From assembly GCA_964565665.1 (NCBI GenBank), contig CAZMFZ010000125.1, positions 1-9,748 of the forward strand: DNA of 9,748 nucleotides, in the 5' to 3' direction. The notes under the pieces were generated by a model, which saw only the letters and a program-made list of their open reading frames with translations, was not told the origin of the DNA and searched no databases. Shown here piece by piece: positions 1 through 6,219 of this stretch; positions within the stretch are counted from its first letter, which is position 1; every line of letters begins with the position of its first letter. Made by a program: the position numbers and the translations under genes. The DNA is from CAZMFZ01 sp964565665 (GTDB lineage Bacteria; Bacteroidota; Bacteroidia; Cytophagales; UBA9547).

Positions 1-55
1 GTATTAAAGGGCTATTTTGAATTTAGCAAATTGTAATATGCTGATAATCAAACCG

Positions 56-739
56 CTATTTTTTCTTCAACTTGTCTTTAAATACTTTTTCAAATTTATC
101 GACTTTTGGTTGTATCACAAAAGTACAATAGGGTTGTTCGCCATTCTCGTTAAAATAATTTTGATGGTAATCTTCTGCTTTGTAAAATTTTCCAAAAGGT
201 ACAATCTCTGTCACTATAGGTTTTGAAAATGCTCCAGAGGTTTGCAGCTCAGCTTTGTATTTTGTGGCCAATTCTTTTTGCTTGTCGTTGTGATAAAACA
301 CAGACGAGCGATATTGAGTGCCCACATCATTGCCTTGTCGGTTTAGAGTGGTTGGGTCATGTGTTTTCCAAAATATCTCTAATAAATCATCAAAGGAAAC
401 TTTTAATGAATCGAAGTAGATTTGCAATACCTCTGCATGGCCTGTTTCGCCTGAACACACTAGTTTGTAAGTAGGATTATCGATTTTGCCACCCGCATAT
501 CCAGATTCTACTTTATCAACACCTTCAATATTTTGAAATATGGCTTCGGTACACCAAAAACAGCCGTTGCCAAAAGTTGCAATTTCTAATTTGCTCATGT
601 CTATTTTATTTTTTTTTTCAGTCGTAAATGATTTTGATATGGTTGTTTTATTGTCTTTCTGCCCACAACCTACAAAACTGATGCTAAAAAGTAGGGCAAA
701 TAGATACAAACTTGATTGTTGTTTATAATGTGTCATCAT
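56..739 (-). CDS. msrA: Peptide-methionine (S)-S-oxide reductase MsrA, predicted lipoprotein
   Basis: This enzyme reduces the S-epimer of methionine sulfoxide, free or in proteins, back to methionine, and so repairs oxidative damage. The 227-residue product has the MsrA active-site motif GCFWC (residues 59-63, catalytic Cys60), the conserved CSGETGHAEV stretch, and a C-terminal EQPYC segment that probably supplies the recycling cysteine. Residues 1-25 form a basic start, a hydrophobic stretch and a lipobox-like FVGC, so Cys25 is probably lipidated and the enzyme faces the periplasm or outer membrane. The catalytic domain begins near residue 50, after a polar linker. That linker is encoded partly by a run of ten A (609-618 on the plus strand, read as T), and an in-frame ATG at Met48 follows it. 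Starting at Met48 would give a 180-residue cytosolic MsrA of usual family length. The family call is very sure. The lipoprotein call is strong but rests on a loose lipobox. Confidence 0.96.
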   Translation of the reverse strand: MMTHYKQQSSLYLFALLFSISFVGCGQKDNKTTISKSFTTEKKNKIDMSKLEIATFGNGCFWCTEAIFQNIEGVDKVESGYAGGKIDNPTYKLVCSGETGHAEVLQIYFDSLKVSFDDLLEIFWKTHDPTTLNRQGNDVGTQYRSSVFYHNDKQKELATKYKAELQTSGAFSKPIVTEIVPFGKFYKAEDYHQNYFNENGEQPYCTFVIQPKVDKFEKVFKDKLKKK

Positions 740-772
740 GTCTTAGTAAATATTCATTAATACCATTTGAAC

Positions 773-787
773 AAGCCATATTGGCTT
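773..787. repeat. 15-bp dyad (AAGCCA-TAT-TGGCTT) upstream of msrA
   Basis: Perfect 6-bp inverted arms (773-778 and 782-787) flank a 3-base centre, 33 bp upstream of the msrA start in the 269-bp divergent spacer to hsp20. No T-run follows on either strand, so it does not look like a terminator. It may be an operator for msrA, but with arms this short chance is possible. I saw no perfect TAnnTTTG box for either flanking gene in the rest of the spacer (740-1008), and no convincing small gene. Confidence 0.35.
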
Positions 788-1008
788 AAAGTTTCTTTAT
801 GGTTACTAAATTGTACAAATTGTAATCAAATCAATGAAAATACTCTTGCTTTTTGGCTTTAATATAAAGACTGAATGATTATGCAATAATTCTAACAAAC
901 TGAGCTTGTTGTGAAAAAATCTTGTAGAAAAATCAGAACTAATATTATGAACAAAATGTATAAAGTACAAAATAGGTATCTGTATATTAACTTTTAAACG
1001 TGAGAAAC

Positions 1009-1395
1009 ATGAAAGCAATAGCCAATGAAATATCGAGAGAATTAATTAAGGGGGTAGATTTGGGAAATACGGTTTTAGGAGGAATGAGTGAAACCTATTT
1101 TACACATAAAGACGGTGATACTGAATATACAATTGAGGTACGCACGCCTGGTTTGACTTCAGAAAACTACAATATCGACCTCAAAAACAGCACTTTGTTT
1201 CTTTACAGCACCATGACAATTGAAAAAGATGGAGAAGAAGTAAAATCGCCATATCTGATGAGGCATTTTGCACTTCCCTATTATGTAGATTTAGATGCTG
1301 TGGTGGCGGACTTCTATGATGGTAAGCTCAAAGTAACCTTGCCTTATAAATATATGAAAGATGGTTTTGAGAAGAGAATAGAAATAAATGAGTAG
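1009..1395 (+). CDS. Small heat-shock protein, Hsp20/alpha-crystallin family
   Basis: This is a probable ATP-independent chaperone that holds unfolding proteins in soluble oligomers in the cytosol. From the ATG at 1009 the product is 128 residues. After an N-terminal arm of about 35 residues comes an alpha-crystallin domain (about 38-113) with the family landmarks: TIEVRTPGL (41-49), FALPYYVD (87-94) and the A-x-x-x-x-G-x-L consensus as ADFYDGKL (100-107), followed by KVTLP. The C-terminal tail carries an I-x-I motif (Ile124-Glu-Ile126), which in this family docks onto neighbouring subunits during oligomer assembly. A GTG at 1000 would add three residues (MRN). I prefer the ATG because it is the stronger codon and the product looks complete from there. 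It stands alone, diverges from msrA, and ends at a bidirectional terminator. I saw no CIRCE-type operator. The family is confident although overall conservation is modest. Confidence 0.9.
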   Translation: MKAIANEISRELIKGVDLGNTVLGGMSETYFTHKDGDTEYTIEVRTPGLTSENYNIDLKNSTLFLYSTMTIEKDGEEVKSPYLMRHFALPYYVDLDAVVADFYDGKLKVTLPYKYMKDGFEKRIEINE

Positions 1396-1421
1396 TGTTG
1401 AAAATTTGAATTTCTGTAAAT

Positions 1422-1459
1422 AAAAACAGGCTGTTTCTTTCGAGGCAGCCTGTTTTTTT
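1422..1459. terminator. Bidirectional intrinsic terminator between hsp20 and gapA
   Basis: The perfect inverted repeat CAGGCTG (1427-1433) / CAGCCTG (1446-1452) has a 12-base loop. An A5 run lies outside the left arm and a T7 run outside the right arm. The A and T runs can extend the stem and also supply a U-tract on each strand. It lies between the stops of two convergent genes (1395 and 1477), so it can terminate both. Confidence 0.9.
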
Positions 1460-1476
1460 ATGGGTATTTTCTATAT

Positions 1477-2481
1477 TTAAACCGAAGCGATATAGCTAAT
1501 CAAATCAATTACTTTGTTTGAATATCCCCATTCGTTGTCGTACCAAGAAACGATTTTAACAAACTGAGGGCTTAATTGAATGCCAGCTTTCGCATCGAAA
1601 ATAGAAGTACGTGCATCACCCACAAAATCGGTAGAAACCACCTCGTCTTCTGTGTATCCTAGTATATCTTTCAATTCGTTTTCAGAAGCACGTTTCATTT
1701 CTGCTTTTATTTCTTCATAGGTAGCAGGGTTTTTCAACTTCACTGTCAAATCTACTACCGATACATCTGCAACCGGAACTCTGAATGACATACCTGTCAA
1801 TTTTCCTTTCAACTCTGGAATAACCAAGCCAACAGCTTTGGCTGCGCCTGTAGATGATGGAATAATATTTTGGTAAGCCCCACGGCCACCTCTCCAATCT
1901 TTACCTGATGGGCCATCTACCGTTTTTTGAGTGGCAGTTACCGCATGTACGGTAGTCATCAAACCTTCTTCTATTCCCCACTTGTCGTTTAGTACTTTGG
2001 ATATAGGGGCAAGGCAATTGGTAGTGCAAGATGCGTTAGAGATGATAGTTTGGTCTTTTGTATATTTTGAATTATTTACGCCCATTACATAAGTAGGGGT
2101 ATCATCTTTGGCTGGGGCAGAAAGTACTACATATTTTGCACCTGCTTCCAAATGTTTACTCGCGGAGGCTTTGTCTAAGAACAAACCAGTAGACTCAACT
2201 ATATATTCAGCACCTATTTCATTCCATTTTAAATTAGCTGGATCTCTTTCGGCTGTTACTCTTATCACATTGCCGTTCACAATCATTTTACCGTCTTTCA
2301 CTTCAGCAGTTCCGTTGAAACGACCATGGGTAGAATCGTATTTCAGCATATATACCATGTAATCAACATCAATCAAATCGTTGATGCCTACCACTTCAAT
2401 ATTGGGGTTGTTTACGGCAGCACGGAACACTAAACGTCCGATACGACCAAAACCATTGATACCTACTTTTATTTTTGACAT
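1477..2481 (-). CDS. gapA: Type I glyceraldehyde-3-phosphate dehydrogenase
   Basis: This enzyme catalyses the reversible phosphorylating oxidation of glyceraldehyde 3-phosphate to 1,3-bisphosphoglycerate in glycolysis, in the cytosol. At 334 residues it is full family length. The N-terminal Rossmann fold starts with NGFGRIGR (9-16), and the NDL at 34-36 suits NAD rather than NADP. The active site ASCTTNCLAP (150-159) holds the catalytic Cys152, and His179 is in TTVHAVTATQ. The phosphate-binding SSTGAAKAVG (209-218) and the C-terminal WYDNEWGYS are intact. A perfect TAnnTTTG -7 box on the minus strand, 52 bases before the start, suggests its own promoter. Its neighbour upstream on the same strand is a glycosyltransferase gene 94 bp away, so readthrough is possible. 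No other glycolytic gene adjoins it. The identification is essentially certain. Confidence 0.98.
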   Translation of the reverse strand: MSKIKVGINGFGRIGRLVFRAAVNNPNIEVVGINDLIDVDYMVYMLKYDSTHGRFNGTAEVKDGKMIVNGNVIRVTAERDPANLKWNEIGAEYIVESTGLFLDKASASKHLEAGAKYVVLSAPAKDDTPTYVMGVNNSKYTKDQTIISNASCTTNCLAPISKVLNDKWGIEEGLMTTVHAVTATQKTVDGPSGKDWRGGRGAYQNIIPSSTGAAKAVGLVIPELKGKLTGMSFRVPVADVSVVDLTVKLKNPATYEEIKAEMKRASENELKDILGYTEDEVVSTDFVGDARTSIFDAKAGIQLSPQFVKIVSWYDNEWGYSNKVIDLISYIASV

Positions 2482-2533
2482 TTTATAAACCTGTTTAGGA
2501 TGGATTAAACAATAAATTTTGGTTTGAAGTGGG

Positions 2534-2541
2534 CAAAATTA
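2534..2541 (-). promoter_or_regulatory. Bacteroidota -7 box (TAATTTTG) of gapA
   Basis: The minus strand reads TAATTTTG followed by CCC, a perfect match to the Bacteroidota -7 consensus TAnnTTTG. It ends 52 bases before the gapA ATG, so the leader would be roughly 45 nt. I see no clean TTTG -33 element at the usual distance, so the call rests on the -7 match and its position. Confidence 0.6.
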
Positions 2542-2575
2542 AGGGAAAATTAGAATTTAAAAATACTAATACTCA

Positions 2576-3814
2576 TTATTTAAAATGGCTTCTGTCAAAA
2601 GCCCTTAATTTGAGTAATAGTGATTTGTTTTCAACTGACTCAATTGGTATATTGAATGTATCACACAAATAGATAACCGACTGACTTATTGGTACTTGAC
2701 TATAAATATTGTCTCTACAAAAATGGACAAATTTCAAACATTGAAACAAATTAAACCATTTGAAGAATCGATTTTTGAATGCTGTTAATGAATTTGTGTT
2801 TTGCACTATTTCATCAATTGCTATCTTGAATATTTCTATCGAAATAAATTTCCTAAAACTTTCAGGCAGAGAATCAAATACAAATGCTATATTTCTATCA
2901 TAATATATGAGTTCGATACTTTGAAAAAACAATTTTAAATCGCTAAAAATCAAAGAGTTGTAGTATAAGTAGGATTTGGATTCAAGCCAATTGCTAATAG
3001 CCATTCCAGTTCCAAACGGCACGCGATGCGATGGCCTAGGCGATGGAATAACTTTAGTAGTATTAATCTCGATAAAATTGCCTAGAGGAATAATTTTTTC
3101 CAAAAAATAAAAATCTTCACCAGCTTTTCGCCTGTTCATGCCACCCTGGGCTTCATACACCTTGCTTTTCACAGCCATTGATGAGCCAATGGTTTGAAAA
3201 GAATGAGGATGCCCTGCCCAACGCAAAGCATTGCAATAGTAGCGTAGAAACAATTCATATTGAATAATGCCATTATAAATATCATCTGAAAAAGAATTAC
3301 CCTCGATAGGATGCTCAAAATAAATGGATGCTCCAGGAGCTTTGGGGTTTTGCTCAAACGCCTTTTCGATTTCTACTAAATAATTGGGATCGCATTGGCT
3401 ATCGGCATCGAAACAAACAATAATTCCATCTTTACCAATAGCTTCAAATCGCCTTACGGCTTCATCCATACCTACTTTGCGAGCCAAGCCTACCCCAGCA
3501 TGTTTTTCGGGGAATTTGAAATTAAAAATATAGAAATTAATATCCTCATTAGAATAACGGTTTGCAAAAGATTTGGCTTCAACATAAGTTTGTAAATTTC
3601 TATCAACTACTTGGTATTCAGCCGTTTCTATAGCATTAATAATAACTATAACTTCGGTTTTAGCTATTGGAGAATAGCAATCATTCAAGCTTTTCAATGA
3701 AGAGATTAAATCGGGTTCATCATGGCAGGGTATCACCACAATCAAACCTAGATTCTCGCTTGGCTTTGTATCAATAAGGGCAGGATATAAGGCTGATTTT
3801 TTTAAATAATGCAT
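2576..3814 (-). CDS. Family 2 (GT-A fold) glycosyltransferase
   Basis: This is a probable transferase that moves a sugar from a nucleotide-sugar donor to an unknown acceptor. The 412-residue protein opens with a GT2-type nucleotide-binding strand, LIVVIPCHDEPDLISSLKSL (24-43). A metal-binding DxD follows as DAD (136-138, in VCFDADSQCD), and an ED-type acid motif in GGMNRRKAGEDFYFLEK (224-240) probably holds the catalytic base. Two further stretches look like family signatures: GVGLARKVGMDEA (107-119) and SPRPSHRVPFGTG (258-270). Residues from about 280 to the end are helical in character with no matching motif. There is no signal peptide or clear membrane span, so it is probably cytosolic or peripheral. 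It is not inside a polysaccharide cluster: gapA lies downstream, and divergent small membrane-protein genes lie upstream. The fold and class are confident. Donor, acceptor and pathway cannot be read from the sequence. Confidence 0.85.
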   Translation of the reverse strand: MHYLKKSALYPALIDTKPSENLGLIVVIPCHDEPDLISSLKSLNDCYSPIAKTEVIVIINAIETAEYQVVDRNLQTYVEAKSFANRYSNEDINFYIFNFKFPEKHAGVGLARKVGMDEAVRRFEAIGKDGIIVCFDADSQCDPNYLVEIEKAFEQNPKAPGASIYFEHPIEGNSFSDDIYNGIIQYELFLRYYCNALRWAGHPHSFQTIGSSMAVKSKVYEAQGGMNRRKAGEDFYFLEKIIPLGNFIEINTTKVIPSPRPSHRVPFGTGMAISNWLESKSYLYYNSLIFSDLKLFFQSIELIYYDRNIAFVFDSLPESFRKFISIEIFKIAIDEIVQNTNSLTAFKNRFFKWFNLFQCLKFVHFCRDNIYSQVPISQSVIYLCDTFNIPIESVENKSLLLKLRAFDRSHFK

Positions 3815-3898
3815 GCTAAATTGATAATTGAAAATGTTGACAGCTGCTTTTCAGAAAAAACAACAGTATTATATAGATGATGCAGATGTATTTATATT

Positions 3899-3906
3899 TA
3901 TATTTG
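3899..3906 (+). promoter_or_regulatory. Candidate -7 box (TATATTTG) abutting a small membrane-protein start
   Basis: A perfect TAnnTTTG match ends 5 bases before the ATG at 3912. If used, transcription would start at or within a few bases of the start codon and give a leaderless or nearly leaderless mRNA. The surrounding DNA is very AT-rich and I see no TTTG -33 element, so a chance match is quite possible. Confidence 0.35.
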
Positions 3907-3911
3907 TGCAA

Positions 3912-4103
3912 ATGAACAAGAAAGTAAGAGAAGAGCTTGCTAAAACGTTAATAGATTTAGGTAAATATATTTTCGCAGGCGTTGTTCTAGGTGCCACTTT
4001 GCAATTCGAAAAGTTTGACAAACTGAATCTTATTCTATTAGGTATTGGATCTACAATATTATTTATTATTCTCGGATTGATGTTATTAGCCAAAAACAAA
4101 TAA
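3912..4103 (+). CDS. Small two-span membrane protein, function unknown
   Basis: The 63-residue product starts with a charged amphipathic stretch (KKVREELAKTLIDLGKY) and then has two hydrophobic segments, about residues 19-30 and 38-58, the second ending in AKNK. The first hydrophobic segment is short and may be a partial span or re-entrant. The pattern recalls small uncharacterised Bacteroidota membrane proteins (the DUF6722 type), but that is from memory and unchecked. The frame stays open upstream to a TTG at 3828. I chose the ATG at 3912 because the upstream translation is rich in polar and aromatic residues and unlike a leader, while the product is coherent from Met at 3912. A second tiny membrane-protein gene begins 1 nt after the stop. 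The gene diverges from the glycosyltransferase and converges on rsmI. I do not recognise a function. Confidence 0.65.
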   Translation: MNKKVREELAKTLIDLGKYIFAGVVLGATLQFEKFDKLNLILLGIGSTILFIILGLMLLAKNK

Positions 4104-4104
4104 G

Positions 4105-4206
4105 ATGGATGCTTTAATATTATTTTACATACTAACTATCGCAATGGGTGTTGGTCTTTTTGCATGGGGGTATTTCGGAAAGGAATCGAAAACAGTGCGT
4201 AATTAG
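4105..4206 (+). CDS. Tiny single-span membrane protein (33 residues), function unknown
   Basis: The ATG at 4105 lies one base after the TAA of the preceding small gene, a spacing typical of translational coupling. The 33-residue product has an acidic residue at position 3, a hydrophobic segment of about 20 residues (LILFYILTIAMGVGLFAWGY, 4-23) and a basic polar tail (FGKESKTVRN). The basic C-terminus suggests N-out/C-in topology by the positive-inside rule. It stops 8 bases before the stop of convergent rsmI, with no terminator between. Its size resembles accessory subunits of membrane complexes, but I see no motif linking it to one. That it is a real gene is inferred from the coupling, the complete hydrophobic segment and the good stop placement. 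It could still be chance. Confidence 0.5.
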   Translation: MDALILFYILTIAMGVGLFAWGYFGKESKTVRN

Positions 4207-4214
4207 TGTTATTT

Positions 4215-4973
4215 TCAACCTTCATTTTTTGGAAAATTCTTGCCTTTGTTTTTGAACGTTGGTTGCGTATCCAAATCTCTTATCGTCTTTTTGTTGTAGC
4301 CGCCAACTACAATCACAAATTCACCCTTAGGCTCTTTGCTTTTGAAGTGAGAAAGCACCTCTTCTACCGTTCCATTGATGGTTTCTTCAAATTTTTTTGA
4401 AAGTTCTCTTGAAATAGACACGATTCTTTCTGCACCAAAATATATTTTCAAATCTTCTAATGTCCGCAAAAGCTTGTGGGGCGATTCGTAAAAAATAATA
4501 GTTCGTTCCTCTATGGCCAATTTCTTAAAGGCTGTTTGGCGGCCCTTTTTTACAGGTAAAAAACCTTCGAATACAAAGCTATCTGCAGGTAAACCCGATT
4601 TTACCAAAGCAGGCAGAAAGGCAGTGGCTCCTGGCAGGCATTCTACTTTCAAACTATTTTTGATACATTCTCTCACAATTAAAAAACCAGGGTCAGATAT
4701 GGCGGGCGTACCTGCATCAGATATTAAGGCTAAATTTTTGCCCTCATTAAGCTTGTTGATAATATTCTCAATCGATTTGTGTTCGTTGAAGGCATGGTGG
4801 CTATGCAATGGTTTCGAAATTTCGAAATGCTTTAGTAAAATGCCACTGGTGCGGGTGTCTTCGCATAAAATAGCGTCCACCTCCTTTAATATACGCAAGG
4901 CTCGTAAAGTGATGTCCTCCAAATTGCCAATTGGCGTGGGCACTATATACAAAATGCCTGTTTCTTTGATCAT
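4215..4973 (-). CDS. rsmI: 16S rRNA (cytidine1402-2'-O)-methyltransferase RsmI
   Basis: This S-adenosylmethionine-dependent enzyme methylates the ribose 2'-O of C1402 in the 16S rRNA decoding centre. The 252-residue product has the family's motifs in order: LYIVPTPIGNLEDITLRAL (8-26), CEDTRT (37-42), SDAGTPAISDPG (85-96), LPGATA (113-118), FYESPHKLL (161-169), SRELSKKFEE (188-197) and KGEFVIVV (216-223). This is the tetrapyrrole-methylase-like fold. The length is slightly below the roughly 280 residues of the E. coli protein, because the C-terminus is a short basic tail rather than a folded extension. A -7 box lies 16 bases upstream of the start, implying a very short leader. The gene diverges from the cytochrome c peroxidase gene and converges on the two small membrane-protein genes. 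The identification is secure. Confidence 0.97.
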   Translation of the reverse strand: MIKETGILYIVPTPIGNLEDITLRALRILKEVDAILCEDTRTSGILLKHFEISKPLHSHHAFNEHKSIENIINKLNEGKNLALISDAGTPAISDPGFLIVRECIKNSLKVECLPGATAFLPALVKSGLPADSFVFEGFLPVKKGRQTAFKKLAIEERTIIFYESPHKLLRTLEDLKIYFGAERIVSISRELSKKFEETINGTVEEVLSHFKSKEPKGEFVIVVGGYNKKTIRDLDTQPTFKNKGKNFPKNEG

Positions 4974-4989
4974 TTTCAGAAATTATGCC

Positions 4990-4997
4990 CAAAAATA
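4990..4997 (-). promoter_or_regulatory. Bacteroidota -7 box (TATTTTTG) of rsmI
   Basis: The minus strand carries a perfect TAnnTTTG followed by GGC, ending 16 bases before the rsmI ATG. The implied leader is about 10 nt. A TTTG lies 24 bases upstream of the box, somewhat farther than the usual -33 spacing. Confidence 0.6.
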
Positions 4998-5020
4998 GTA
5001 TTAATTAACCTGAATAAAGT

Positions 5021-5050
5021 GCAAAGAATTGCGTTTCAGAATATCTTTGC
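5021..5050. repeat. 7-bp inverted repeat in the rsmI/peroxidase divergent promoter region
   Basis: GCAAAGA (5021-5027) and TCTTTGC (5044-5050) are perfect inverted copies separated by 16 bases. The right arm overlaps the peroxidase -7 box, so a protein bound here could block that promoter. The symmetry may also simply reflect a TTTGC sequence near a promoter on each strand. No regulator gene is nearby. Confidence 0.35.
5042..5049 (+). promoter_or_regulatory. Bacteroidota -7 box (TATCTTTG) of the peroxidase gene
   Basis: This is a perfect TAnnTTTG, followed by C, and ends 37 bases before the ATG at 5087. Transcription from it would include all of the 14-bp tandem repeat in the leader. I see no clear -33 TTTG at standard spacing. 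Confidence 0.6.
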
Positions 5051-5060
5051 TTTTATAATT

Positions 5061-5102
5061 ATGTAGAATAAAATGTGTAGAATAAAATGTGTAGAATAAA
5101 AT
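5061..5102 (+). repeat. 14-bp tandem repeat (ATGTGTAGAATAAA) spanning the peroxidase start codon
   Basis: There are two perfect 14-bp copies (5073-5086 and 5087-5100). A 12-base copy lacking one GT precedes them (5061-5072), and the first two bases of a further unit follow (5101-5102). Each copy begins with ATG. The first ATG is followed at once by TAG. The second opens an 8-codon frame ending at TAA 5097-5099. Only the third, at 5087, opens the long gene. Because 14 is not a multiple of three, the ATGs lie in different frames. Confidence 0.9.
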
Positions 5103-6217
5103 TTATAATCATTTATGTATTTCTCTTGGTATTGGTATGTTGTAAATCAAGAAATAATTCAGAAGTAAATCCAGCAATAAATTCTGATTCTTTAGTTTAC
5201 AATCCTACAGGTTTCAACTTAGTTTTGCCTTTGCATTTCACCAAAGTAAAGTACGAAATTCCTGCTGACAATCAGCTCACTACGCAAGGAGTTGAATTAG
5301 GCAGGATGCTTTTTTACGACAAACAATTGTCGGTTGACAATTCTATTTCTTGTGCCAGTTGCCACAAACAAGCAAATGCGTTTTCCGACCCAAATGCCTT
5401 GAGTAAAGGAGTTCAAAGCCAACTTGGCAAACGCAATTCCATGTCAATTGTAAATCTGGTTTTTCAAGATTCTATATTCTTTTGGGATGGCAAAGCTAAA
5501 AATATCGAACACCAAGTGCTTTTCCCTATTGAAGATGCATTGGAGATGAATTCTAATATCAATAATGTGGTGGCAAAACTCAATACATCAACCTTGTACC
5601 ACTCCAAATTTTTCTCTGCATTCAATACTACTATTGTTTCCAGTGAATTGATATTCAAGGCTATAGCCCAATTTGAACGCACTATAATTTCAACCAATTC
5701 AAAATTTGATTCCTATATTTTGAATAAAGTAAAATTAACGGATCAAGAGAAAAGAGGCTTCGATTTGTTTCGCACACATCCTTCACCACTTGAACAAAAA
5801 AGAGGGGGAAACTGTGGCGATTGTCACAACTCTGTGAATTTCATAGAAAAAATAGCTGTTTTTAGAAATAATGGATTAGACGCAAGTTTTAGCGATGAAG
5901 GCAGAAAAGCAGTAACAAACAGGACATTTGATGCAGGCAAATTTCGCATTCCTAGTTTGAGGAATATTGCCCTTACTGCTCCTTATATGCACGATGGAAG
6001 ATTTGGTACTTTGGAAGACGTATTGAATCATTACAATGAACACATTGCCCAAAGTGCTACCCTTGACCCACTTATAAAAGCGGCAAGCAATATCCCAAAC
6101 GGCAATTCGCTTGCCCTCACCAAACAAGAAAAGGAAGACATTATTGCCTTCCTTCATACGCTAACAGATTCCACTTTAATTACCAATACAGCTTATTCGA
6201 ACCCTTTTGTAGAATAG
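5087..6217 (+). CDS. Di-heme cytochrome c peroxidase (CcpA/MauG family), exported
   Basis: This is a probable periplasmic enzyme that reduces hydrogen peroxide to water with electrons from a cytochrome or similar donor. The 376-residue product has two c-type heme sites, CASCH (89-93) and CGDCH (243-247). It also has FFWDGKA (131-137), whose Trp133 fits the conserved Trp between the hemes, and PIEDALEMN (147-155). In APYMHDGRFGTLEDV (298-312), Met301 is the likely sixth ligand of the high-potential heme; a Met here favours classical peroxidase over MauG, which has Tyr. The N-terminus is basic then hydrophobic (FIIIYVFLLVLVCC), with Cys18 or Cys19 a possible lipidation site, so it is either a lipoprotein or simply secreted. 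ATG 5087 is the only one of three repeat-borne ATGs in frame. It ends 2 bases from the convergent small gene. The family is certain; the physiological donor is unknown. Confidence 0.94.
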   Translation: MCRIKFIIIYVFLLVLVCCKSRNNSEVNPAINSDSLVYNPTGFNLVLPLHFTKVKYEIPADNQLTTQGVELGRMLFYDKQLSVDNSISCASCHKQANAFSDPNALSKGVQSQLGKRNSMSIVNLVFQDSIFFWDGKAKNIEHQVLFPIEDALEMNSNINNVVAKLNTSTLYHSKFFSAFNTTIVSSELIFKAIAQFERTIISTNSKFDSYILNKVKLTDQEKRGFDLFRTHPSPLEQKRGGNCGDCHNSVNFIEKIAVFRNNGLDASFSDEGRKAVTNRTFDAGKFRIPSLRNIALTAPYMHDGRFGTLEDVLNHYNEHIAQSATLDPLIKAASNIPNGNSLALTKQEKEDIIAFLHTLTDSTLITNTAYSNPFVE

Positions 6218-6219
6218 GC

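Noticed and set aside
17..226. A 69-codon plus-strand frame at the left edge
   Set aside because: It is mostly antisense to the 3' end of msrA and is rich in Phe, Leu and Ile, as expected from reading Lys-rich coding DNA backwards. Nothing definite is visible in bases 1-55.
806..1018. A 70-codon minus-strand frame in the msrA/hsp20 spacer
   Set aside because: It overlaps the hsp20 start. The Phe/Ile/Ser-rich translation is what AT-rich noncoding DNA gives, and I see no promoter or motif.
3828..3911. An upstream extension of the small two-span membrane protein from TTG 3828 or ATG 3834
   Set aside because: The extra residues are polar, aromatic and acidic and do not look like a leader. The product starting at ATG 3912 is compact and charged at its start. 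The extension cannot be excluded.
4513..4998. A 161-codon open frame on the plus strand opposite rsmI
   Set aside because: It lies almost wholly antisense to a certain gene, its translation shows no coherent domain, and it would cross the rsmI promoter region.
5073..5099. An 8-codon frame before the peroxidase gene as a dedicated leader peptide
   Set aside because: It arises simply because the 14-bp unit, with its ATG, is duplicated. I keep it as part of the repeat finding, not as a gene.
5061..5102. The 14-bp direct repeats as a CRISPR array or plasmid iteron set
   Set aside because: The units abut with no spacers, there are only two full copies, and there are no cas or replication genes nearby.
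5876..6157. A 93-codon minus-strand frame opposite the peroxidase gene
   Set aside because: It is antisense to the second heme domain, whose CxxCH and APYMHDGRF motifs prove the plus-strand frame. The antisense translation has no recognisable domain.
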